A program made the position numbers and the translations under genes. Below, one piece after another: positions 56,663 through 64,000 of a stretch of DNA of 64,000 nucleotides. Below the pieces are notes generated by a model that did no database searches, was not told the origin of the DNA, and was given only the letters and a program-made list of their open reading frames with translations. Within the stretch, counting starts at the first letter, position 1. Each line of letters opens with the position of its first letter. Source of the DNA: Aculops lycopersici (Eukaryota; Arthropoda; Arachnida; Trombidiformes; Eriophyidae); contig WNKI01000002.1 in the NCBI GenBank assembly GCA_015350385.1, forward strand, positions 10,164,549 to 10,228,548. Reading direction: 5' to 3'.

Positions 56663-59600
56663 ATGTCGCTGTTCAGGGTGCGAGAATTTTGGTCCCTGGA
56701 ACTCGATCAACTCATCGTTCGATCGGGTGGCATTTCCGGCGGTGCTCAAGGTAACCAGTTCAGCGAGGGGAGAGTGGATTGTGACATCAAAAGTAGAGAT
56801 GAAGTTGGAGAAGAAAATGGAAGCTTTGTTGCGGATTGGGCGAGATTTGAGTGCATAGGTAAGAGGAGGAATATTTTGGTTTGCGGCAATTTAAGTGGTT
56901 TCATTTGTGGAATTCAGGTGCCGGAGGAGAGGCAGTTGTTATGTAATTCGAGGCAGGATATTGAGGATAGTCACAGCAACAGCGGCAGCACTAATGACAA
57001 TAAAAACCTGGAAGCCTCCTCGCAAGAATTTGCTCAAACTAACCAAAGGGAAATTTTGTTTGCCTATCAGTTGAATTTTCCAATTGTTGACCTCAAATGC
57101 GGCCACTTTAATTCGGCAACAAAAGAGACAATAGCTATTCTAAGTTTGAACAAACTATTAGTGTTCCATGTGAAACCAAGTCCAACGGCAGAAATAAAAA
57201 CATCATCCTTACTAGCAAATGATCAAAAGCAACAAATCAACGAAACCTACCCCTCGACTCACGAACTTGAAGAGTTGTATAGAATTGATCTGCTACCCGG
57301 CGAGCTAGCCACTTCAATTTTACCCTTGAAAGCGTCGAGCACTTTGGCACCTAACGAGGATAACAACACCTCTAATATAAACTTAAATTCCACTAGTCAA
57401 CTTGGCCAACGAATCTCGTTGCTCATCAATTACACCAATCAATTTGTCTTCACTCTTCTGGATCACAAGCGACTCGTTGGGCACTTCCGCATCCAGCAGC
57501 AAATCGATGGGAGGGCCACCGGCGCCGGCGAAGAAGAGAGTGAGTCATCTAATGCAAAAGATGAGAAAGTGATCCCAGGTAACATCCAATCACTTGCTCA
57601 ATGTTTGGGTCCAATGCCAGTGGCTTACCTGCCCGCCGACTCGGCGGCTAGTGGCGTTAGTCAACAACAACAACAACAACAAGCTCAATCTTGCTCCTCC
57701 TCGTCGCTGGCCATCACTTTGAGCGACCAGAAGTTGAGATGTGTGCCGCTTGATGGGCTACTAAGAAGAGCAAAGCAGAATGTTGTGAAACGAGTGGCCA
57801 AGAATCTACTATTTGAGCGCGACCAACTTGAGAAACCGTTGATTGACACCTCAGACGAGGAGAAGGATAAGAGATCTCAGCAACCAACCAACCAGCAGCA
57901 GCCGCAATTACTAATTATTGACTTAGATTTGGATTCAATATCCAAATGGACTCTTGAGTTTGCACGCCAACCTCTAGAGATTCACTCCATCCAGCGAACA
58001 AGCCCATCAACTTGCGAGCTCATGGTCTTGTCCAGGTACACGATTGATCTGATTTCCGGTTTTTCGGGTCAGCGTCTCTGGTCGCAGCGTTTCGAGGAAC
58101 CACTCATCTGTAGCTACACCTACTTGCTGAGTGCTGCTACGGCTACTAGTTTGAATGGAGGTGCCATTCCCGAGAGCAAAAGAATGCGCGAGGGTATTCC
58201 AGATGGCAGTGGCTCTGTTGGTCAGCGACAAGCAAGGTTATTGACTTTAGTCTGTAGCGATAATTTGGCCAGCGAAAAGTGCAACTTGAATATCCTTGAG
58301 GAGGATAAACAAGTTTGGTGTGCTTTACTCGACTCGAGGCCAATGAAAATTTGGCGCGCTTGTGATCTGGGCAGAACTCGCAATGTACTCGCTACTCTTG
58401 ATGTGAAAGCAGGTCGTTTTAGTGTCCACTATTTGGGCACAAACTTGGCAGGCTCTAGTTGCGATCAATCAATAACCAATGCTGACTCTCTCAATGCTTT
58501 GAGTCAATTGGAGCACTTGGACGCGCCAATTTGTGGCGAACAAGAGGAGGTGGATTTGACGTTGATGCACGATATCGACGGGCCACCTGGTGAGCAGGAG
58601 AGTGAAACGGAGAATGAAAGTGGTGATAATGATAATAATCAATGCAACCTACTGAATATCAGCACCAAACTTGAGGCCAAAAATGAGTGGCCTCAAGTTT
58701 GTGTTGAGTGTCAAATCAAGCTTAAAGTTGAAGAATCAAAGGTTAGAGTGGCCGTTTTACACAATATCATGGTGACCCTAGAATTCGATGAACTCTTTCA
58801 ATTTAAGCCAACAAATCGCGATGCTCTACAGGTGGCGCCTGGAGTGATTGTAGTCAAATTGGGCAGCTACTGGCCGGACAGAGGCGAGCCTCTGGATTTA
58901 AGCGGCCAATTTTGTATTAAGAGTCAGCAGCGTCAACAGTTTGGCATTGAGTCGATGCGTCAGGTAGACAACAACGACGACGACGATAATAACGAGCTGC
59001 AGTTCAATTATTTGATAGGTAGACATACTGATGCCAGCTCCATCATGACACTTCCTCAAGATCTAAAGGTAAAGTTGTGCATTAGATACAGCGATACTCG
59101 TATCATTGGTGGGATGAGCTTACAGATGGATCAATTCCTATTGCCCCTCAATATTATTGGGCAACTAGTTCATATTGACTACACTTCCGGCACAAGCGGT
59201 CAAAACTTGGCCGACGTGTTAGGTAACCTGCACCCATACAAACGCGACCTACTATCAAACGCGTACTACTCTCTGGAGTCTCAGATGCACTCCAAATCGT
59301 CTAGTCCATATTACCTGTGCGATATGTTTGCCCTTGATAATTACTTCACTTCAAGCCTCACTTTGATCGACTTTCTCGACGACATAATCGAGAGCGATTT
59401 GGTTTGTAGGGGTCAAAATATTGAGTTCAAAAAGCCAATCAACTCGACGCTCAAACAAGACAGAAGGGCCAGTGTTATCGAGAATCTCAACCTATTAGCT
59501 CAATCGCTTGATTGTCGGCTCAAATTTAGAGGTAAGTCGCTGGGGACGAGGCGGTTGATGCCGAGTCAATCTAGTGAGGATCATGATGGATCTGGTCATC

Positions 59601-60454
59601 AGTCGCCAGCGATGATTAGTATCGCTATCAAGATTCCTCATGGTCAGTTGCCGGCAAATAATTTAAATCTAACTGACAAAAGCAACACCGAGGAGGGATC
59701 TGTGGTTTGGATTCACCTACTAGATCTGAGAACCACCAGTGACCCAGAGAATCGATCATCTAAATTAGCTCAAGAGTTTTTAAGATTACACATGAGCGAG
59801 TGGAAAGTGTTTAGAAATTGGAGTGTTGACTCAGGCAAACAAATGGTTGATAATCATGACCAGCAGTCGATAAATCGAAGTCCAATTATGATCTCAATTG
59901 AGAGCGAGCACCCACTTCCGGTTCTGTTCGTCCAAAATCATCTCGCTCAACGTTTGGCTGCAGAATCACCATTTTGCTCTTCCTTCTATCCAGTTGATGA
60001 AAGATTTCAAGATTCCATTGAGATTGACTTAAACAATTTAACCAAGATGATAAGCGATGATTCTCCTAATTATATTGCAACAAGTTTAAATTTACACAAC
60101 TTTCTACTCTCAGTCTCGTCCTATAGAGACAATGTATTCAAGAAAAAGTTCCAAGAGCTAAAAGAGAAACTAAAGTTGGAGTATTACAAATTCCACTCGG
60201 CGACAATGGCCTCACTTTCACTGTGCAAACAATTGCATAGTTTACCTGACACTCAGCGGAAGTCGTTCAATGATCTAGTTTCGCTAACCAAGTTCTACCA
60301 ACTTCATTTGAATACAACTCTCCAGGATTTAGATAAGATGAAGTCATCTCAGTGCGCATATCTCAAATTTCCCACCTCAAGCGACCTGTTTGTTGAGCAT
60401 CAAGAGAATAAAATCTCTAGGTGGCCTAACAAATTCAGTCGACTAATCGATTGA
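56663..60454 (+). CDS. BBS9: BBS9 / PTHB1, BBSome subunit
   Basis: A 1263-residue protein in one exon. BBS9 is a core scaffold of the BBSome, the coat complex that carries membrane proteins in and out of cilia. The start MSLFRVREFWS matches the family's invariant MSLFKxRxWW-type opening. The N-terminal beta-propeller has ILVCGNLSGFICGI; the propeller ends near residues 573-593 with RNVLATLDVKAGRFSVHYLGT. A beta-sandwich-type region (from about residue 675) and C-terminal helices follow. Animal BBS9 is usually close to 900 residues; the extra length comes from Ser, Gln and Asn-rich insertions, for example around 290-310, 400-415 and 660-672. In an arthropod the likely site is ciliated sensory neurons. 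AATAAA begins one base after the stop. Confidence 0.88.
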   Translation: MSLFRVREFWSLELDQLIVRSGGISGGAQGNQFSEGRVDCDIKSRDEVGEENGSFVADWARFECIGKRRNILVCGNLSGFICGIQVPEERQLLCNSRQDIEDSHSNSGSTNDNKNLEASSQEFAQTNQREILFAYQLNFPIVDLKCGHFNSATKETIAILSLNKLLVFHVKPSPTAEIKTSSLLANDQKQQINETYPSTHELEELYRIDLLPGELATSILPLKASSTLAPNEDNNTSNINLNSTSQLGQRISLLINYTNQFVFTLLDHKRLVGHFRIQQQIDGRATGAGEEESESSNAKDEKVIPGNIQSLAQCLGPMPVAYLPADSAASGVSQQQQQQQAQSCSSSSLAITLSDQKLRCVPLDGLLRRAKQNVVKRVAKNLLFERDQLEKPLIDTSDEEKDKRSQQPTNQQQPQLLIIDLDLDSISKWTLEFARQPLEIHSIQRTSPSTCELMVLSRYTIDLISGFSGQRLWSQRFEEPLICSYTYLLSAATATSLNGGAIPESKRMREGIPDGSGSVGQRQARLLTLVCSDNLASEKCNLNILEEDKQVWCALLDSRPMKIWRACDLGRTRNVLATLDVKAGRFSVHYLGTNLAGSSCDQSITNADSLNALSQLEHLDAPICGEQEEVDLTLMHDIDGPPGEQESETENESGDNDNNQCNLLNISTKLEAKNEWPQVCVECQIKLKVEESKVRVAVLHNIMVTLEFDELFQFKPTNRDALQVAPGVIVVKLGSYWPDRGEPLDLSGQFCIKSQQRQQFGIESMRQVDNNDDDDNNELQFNYLIGRHTDASSIMTLPQDLKVKLCIRYSDTRIIGGMSLQMDQFLLPLNIIGQLVHIDYTSGTSGQNLADVLGNLHPYKRDLLSNAYYSLESQMHSKSSSPYYLCDMFALDNYFTSSLTLIDFLDDIIESDLVCRGQNIEFKKPINSTLKQDRRASVIENLNLLAQSLDCRLKFRGKSLGTRRLMPSQSSEDHDGSGHQSPAMISIAIKIPHGQLPANNLNLTDKSNTEEGSVVWIHLLDLRTTSDPENRSSKLAQEFLRLHMSEWKVFRNWSVDSGKQMVDNHDQQSINRSPIMISIESEHPLPVLFVQNHLAQRLAAESPFCSSFYPVDERFQDSIEIDLNNLTKMISDDSPNYIATSLNLHNFLLSVSSYRDNVFKKKFQELKEKLKLEYYKFHSATMASLSLCKQLHSLPDTQRKSFNDLVSLTKFYQLHLNTTLQDLDKMKSSQCAYLKFPTSSDLFVEHQENKISRWPNKFSRLID

Positions 60455-60455
60455 G

Positions 60456-60461
60456 AATAAA
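60456..60461 (+). promoter_or_regulatory. Poly(A) signal of BBS9
   Basis: AATAAA begins one base after the BBS9 stop codon (TGA at 60452-60454). Use of this site would give a 3' untranslated region of only a few tens of bases. Confidence 0.6.
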
Positions 60462-60497
60462 ATTTGACTCTCAAGTTGATTCAATTTCATTCATAGA

Positions 60498-60503
60498 TTT
60501 ATT
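60498..60503 (-). promoter_or_regulatory. Poly(A) signal of the DOCK gene
   Basis: AATAAA on the minus strand, about 52 bases downstream of the DOCK stop codon and before the BBS9 stop on the other strand. Confidence 0.6.
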
Positions 60504-60555
60504 GTGTCCATAGAATTTGTGCGAGTCACGTAATCACAGTCAGTTTGTTTTGATA

Positions 60556-63500
60556 TCATTCTTGCTCTTGCTGTTTGTATGCTACTGTTGCAGTTGTTGT
60601 TGTTGCTATTATAACTCCTTCTTCTTCTCCGCTAACCACTTCAAAGGTCTGAATTTCATCGCTCGCAAGTGCATCAGATATTGTCGAGGCCATCAAGTCA
60701 GTGGAGCCAGGGGAATCCAAACCATTTATATACTCCTCCTGTTTGTCATCATGCTCTTCAGACACAGGCTCCACTTCGTCGCCACATTCAACCATAATGG
60801 ACGAACTGGTGGCTGCATCGGATACTTCTAAGGGTGATACCAATAACAATGATGACTCATCATCCACTGGATTGACGTCCAAGTCGGAGATTATTTTAGT
60901 TGCAAGCTCATTCAAATCCACGCTTCTTCGTCGGTCACGTACCGTGGCCTCGCTCACTTGAGTTGTAGGGGGTTGACGCATTGGTTGGCGATTCTCTCGA
61001 ACAACACCTGCTTGCCGGTCAGGTGAAGCGGCTAACTTTTCGCCACTGTCACATAGCAAGGCAACATTCGCGCCTGAACTAGGCACAACCACTGATGGCG
61101 AAATGGTTGTCGCTGGCTGGGATAGATTTGTGCCTGACCTAGCTGAACGTGAGGGTAAAGGCGGTGGTGACGTAGCCGCGACAGCAACCACTTGGTCGTT
61201 ACTGTTGACCAGTGACGAGTTTTGCTGTTTTGATTTGATGGCCACCATTAGTCTAGGTAGATTGCTAGGTGCCGGAGCGTTGATCAAACCACCACCTGCT
61301 TTGGTCGGCAAGCTAGGTAGCGGTTGATCGTCACTGTCTATACTACGTAGAACGCGCTCTGCCTCGCTGGTGCTCAATGAGCCAAGATTAATTACCGGAC
61401 TATGTGTTGTCTTGCCAGTTGAGCCATTACTGATCTCCTTTGGCGTTGCCCACCTGCCGTCAAGTGGAACAGGATTTGAGCTTGTAGACATCATTGGAGA
61501 GGATGCCGCCGGCTGGCCCATGAAAGGCGACCTGTTCAGGGTTCGCGTTGTTGCGTGTCCGCCTGTGGCTAAATTTCCACCAGAAACGATGAAGGATCTT
61601 GGTGGCAGAGGGGGCGCTATGTCGTCGTTGTTATTACATGGACTCTCATTTGCTGATCTGCTATTTGGAATTGGCGATTGTGACAATCCAATCGAAGACA
61701 ACCTGCCTGCAGTTGTAGTCGAATCGTAAGTGAGTTTTCTCGACGCCTTAGCACACAAATCGCTGGTTGGAAGGTGTCTACTGGCGTGCTGATGATGGTT
61801 ATGGTGATGAGGGGACCTAGGATCTCTAGTTGGCGTTAACGATAGCCGTGATCTATGGACGGGTAAGTTGTTGAGTACTGCCAAAGCGGATAAAGACGAA
61901 GAGCCACTGGTGACACTTGAGTATTGTGAACTTAAGGCGGTTGAGTATATAGAGTGGTGTTGATTGTGGCTGGTTGGGTGCAATAATCGGTGATTGTGAT
62001 TATGTGAGTATTGTTGGTGATGATTGAGATTTCGATGATGGTGATTGTTATAGTTTGAATGTTTCGATGGACTACTAAGCTCGCTTTTGCTACCATTCCA
62101 AAGCCTCCTGTCGATATGCGAAGGTGGTTCAATGGGTTGGGAGTAAATTTGATCTAACTCCTGATCTCCCTTGAACAGGTTGCCGTTCATGTCGTGACCA
62201 TCAACTTCGTCTTTTGTTGTGGTAGAGCTATTGCCATTTAAGTTGAGTGCTGTATGTTGATGGTGACGTAACGCTGGTGATAGAGCCGGCGAAACAACGT
62301 AATGGTTGCTATTTTGACTCGGATTTGTCATTAGGTGTAGAGGCTGTTGTTGTTGTTGGTTATCTCTATTATCAGTCATAATCATTTCGTAGTTGTTTTC
62401 TACAGATGCCAAATTGACATCGTCGAACAGAGTTTTCCGAGCTGCTTGTAATCGATCTACCAGTAATGCATGTAGTGGCATCACTTCCGGTGGCGCCAAC
62501 TTTGAGTGAATGACAAGACCAGTTTCCAGGATGTTATATTGCTTCTTAATAAGCTCTCGCAATCTAGCTGTAAGTTTAGGATCAGATGGAATCTCGTTTG
62601 CCGCGCCACTAGGTGCTTGCTTGTTACTGGTGGAATTAGGGGCATTATTTTTCAAGAAAGCATTCACAAAAACTGCTGGCCCTCCATTGACTGCGGCCTC
62701 AATAACTCCCTGGAGTCGCATCGTCAGAGGACTAATCTGCTTTCGATGTTCCTCATGGTAGCTCAAGATCAACTTACTCAATTCAACATTCATGCTTTCA
62801 ATTGTCTCAATTGCATGATTGATTGGACTAATTTCAAAATATTCCTGCGAAACAACCTCGGACCAAGGAAGAATGTTAGGCAACTCCTTCTTCAACTTCA
62901 ACACATACCTCCCAACCCAGAGATTCTTGACATTCACATTGTCGGGGCCAACAGACTTTAGATCCTTGCCGCTGTTACTATTACTTGAAGCATCTCCCTT
63001 CATTATGGGCACGTCGTAGGAGAATGTATGCAAACGGTTGTTTAGATAGTAAGATATTACTTTGTCGCTAATGTTTTTTGTCTTGAGATGATCCTGCACG
63101 ATAGGAACTGGCTTGACATTTGAGATTACCATAAATTGTCCTGGACTATCCTTAGAAACTGATTGTTTTGTCTTGTTGTGAACCAATTGCACATCCGGAT
63201 ATTCCGATGTCATACGTTGTACGAAAACCGCGAGACGTTCGTACTCACCCCCTCGATAGATGAGCTCCTTGCCCTTGATGTAACTCGGTAGATCTTGGCC
63301 TAGAAACTCGACTCTGAAATATTCACGCTCTGGCCTATGTTGCGTCAGTATGTTGTCCAGAAACTGAGCCAATCTCTTCAAAGTTGCAGAGTATTTTTCG
63401 TAATCGACCAGAATATTTTCGTAATACGACGCCAGCTCCTTGCACATTGGTAAGGCTTCCTCCCAACATTTTCCAAGATCAAAATTGTGAATTATTTCTT

Positions 63501-64000
63501 CGTAAAGAGCTTCTTTTCGGCGCCATTCCAATTCGGCGGGCCTGTATCCATCCAATTGTTTAAGAAGCGAGTTTGACCATCTTATCTCATCGGTGTATAG
63601 TTTTAATGTGAAGGCAGCCTCAGTATGATTACCGACCTCGAGGTGCATATCGATCAATTTGGATAGGTACCTGAGATAATTTTGTAAGTAGATATCACCA
63701 TCTTTGTCCCTATCTCTGTTTTTATCCTTTTGCTCGCCATAATAATTGAGCACGTCGACTAGGCAGCACATTTGCTTGCTTCGATTCTCAAAGTTTTCAA
63801 ACGACTGTCGATATTCAATCAATAACTTCATTAGTCTTATAAGCGAGTTGATTAGCTTCAATCCTTGAGTTCTCCAGGCAGGATTCTTTTCTTTCGTTAA
63901 TTTCACGAGTATACTTTGAAAGTTGTCAATAAAATTCGAATCACCTCGGCCCAAATTTAGGAAAGTGTCCAAATTATCTACGATACAACTTTCGATTTGG
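60556..64000 (-). CDS. DOCK-B family guanine-nucleotide exchange factor (DOCK3/4, sponge-like), 3' part
   Basis: The frame is open from the right window edge to TGA at 60556, about 1147 codons with no intron. The N-terminal SH3 and DHR1 domains lie outside. The part seen covers the DHR2 (GEF) domain: LYTDEIRW, RRKEALYEEIIHNFDLGKCWEEAL, EYFRVEFLG and YRGGEYERL, then NAIETIESMN-like lobe C. LTMRLQGVIEAAVNGG (about 62665-62715) contains the valine that lines up with the nucleotide sensor of DOCK proteins. PEVMPLHALLVDRLQ fits DOCK3/4 better than DOCK1/2/5. DOCK-B proteins activate Rac or Rap1 with ELMO. The C-terminal 600 or so residues are low-complexity, with proline motifs (APPLPPR, PPPLPSR, QPLPSLPTK) of the kind bound by Crk-type SH3 domains. 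The subfamily is likely but not certain. Confidence 0.88.
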   Translation of the reverse strand, partial: QIESCIVDNLDTFLNLGRGDSNFIDNFQSILVKLTKEKNPAWRTQGLKLINSLIRLMKLLIEYRQSFENFENRSKQMCCLVDVLNYYGEQKDKNRDRDKDGDIYLQNYLRYLSKLIDMHLEVGNHTEAAFTLKLYTDEIRWSNSLLKQLDGYRPAELEWRRKEALYEEIIHNFDLGKCWEEALPMCKELASYYENILVDYEKYSATLKRLAQFLDNILTQHRPEREYFRVEFLGQDLPSYIKGKELIYRGGEYERLAVFVQRMTSEYPDVQLVHNKTKQSVSKDSPGQFMVISNVKPVPIVQDHLKTKNISDKVISYYLNNRLHTFSYDVPIMKGDASSNSNSGKDLKSVGPDNVNVKNLWVGRYVLKLKKELPNILPWSEVVSQEYFEISPINHAIETIESMNVELSKLILSYHEEHRKQISPLTMRLQGVIEAAVNGGPAVFVNAFLKNNAPNSTSNKQAPSGAANEIPSDPKLTARLRELIKKQYNILETGLVIHSKLAPPEVMPLHALLVDRLQAARKTLFDDVNLASVENNYEMIMTDNRDNQQQQQPLHLMTNPSQNSNHYVVSPALSPALRHHQHTALNLNGNSSTTTKDEVDGHDMNGNLFKGDQELDQIYSQPIEPPSHIDRRLWNGSKSELSSPSKHSNYNNHHHRNLNHHQQYSHNHNHRLLHPTSHNQHHSIYSTALSSQYSSVTSGSSSLSALAVLNNLPVHRSRLSLTPTRDPRSPHHHNHHQHASRHLPTSDLCAKASRKLTYDSTTTAGRLSSIGLSQSPIPNSRSANESPCNNNDDIAPPLPPRSFIVSGGNLATGGHATTRTLNRSPFMGQPAASSPMMSTSSNPVPLDGRWATPKEISNGSTGKTTHSPVINLGSLSTSEAERVLRSIDSDDQPLPSLPTKAGGGLINAPAPSNLPRLMVAIKSKQQNSSLVNSNDQVVAVAATSPPPLPSRSARSGTNLSQPATTISPSVVVPSSGANVALLCDSGEKLAASPDRQAGVVRENRQPMRQPPTTQVSEATVRDRRRSVDLNELATKIISDLDVNPVDDESSLLLVSPLEVSDAATSSSIMVECGDEVEPVSEEHDDKQEEYINGLDSPGSTDLMASTISDALASDEIQTFEVVSGEEEGVIIATTTTATVAYKQQEQE

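Overview
This window is nuclear DNA from a eukaryote, and the gene set points to an arthropod. An ABC transporter of the H subfamily, two allatostatin-C-type neuropeptide precursors and a BBS9 ciliary gene lie together with short-intron or intronless genes. The compact, intron-poor coding style would suit an acariform mite, but that placement is inference. Spliceosomal introns with GT..AG ends, AATAAA poly(A) signals, long microsatellites and a pol III tRNA gene rule out a prokaryotic reading.

Layout. Positions 1-1483 hold the 5' part of a mitofusin gene (minus, running off the left edge). An AT-rich repeat with an assembly gap follows. The two-exon ABCH transporter occupies 3304-9709. Two related single-pass membrane proteins of unknown function face each other tail to tail (10647-11264 plus, 11504-12199 minus). 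Minus-strand genes follow: TRABD (12644-13750), a membrane-anchored heme peroxidase in two exons (14169-17523) and RNF10 (19508-21709). Then come PTPS (23166-23696), a peroxisomal 2-hydroxyacid oxidase (24412-25479) and ATG10 (25719-26237) on the plus strand. The last 7 bases of ATG10 overlap the CHMP2B gene on the other strand (26231-26875). A dual-specificity phosphatase lies at 27296-28585 (minus).

From about 28.6 to 43.4 kb I recognise no gene. The stretch is rich in simple repeats, hairpins and short open frames. An allatostatin-C-like precursor sits at 43397-44143, a tRNA-Pro(UGG) at 48212-48283 (minus), and a second allatostatin-C-like precursor in two exons at 52793-54125. BBS9 (56663-60454) and the 3' part of a DOCK-B guanine-nucleotide exchange factor (60556-64000, minus, running off the right edge) converge with about 100 bases between them.

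The genes do not form one pathway. Loose links are mitochondrial outer membrane proteins (mitofusin, TRABD), autophagy and ESCRT-III (ATG10, CHMP2B), and MAPK/Rac-type signalling (DUSP, DOCK). The most promising items for follow-up are: the neuropeptide pair with unusual C-terminal tails; the convergent unknown membrane-protein pair; a perfect hairpin carrying two AP-1 sites upstream of the MAPK phosphatase; a CHMP2B that seems to lack its C-terminal VPS4-binding motif; a 30-bp perfect palindrome; and an apparent excess of the word CCACCTG in both coding and non-coding DNA. All family assignments come from reading motifs; no database search was possible.
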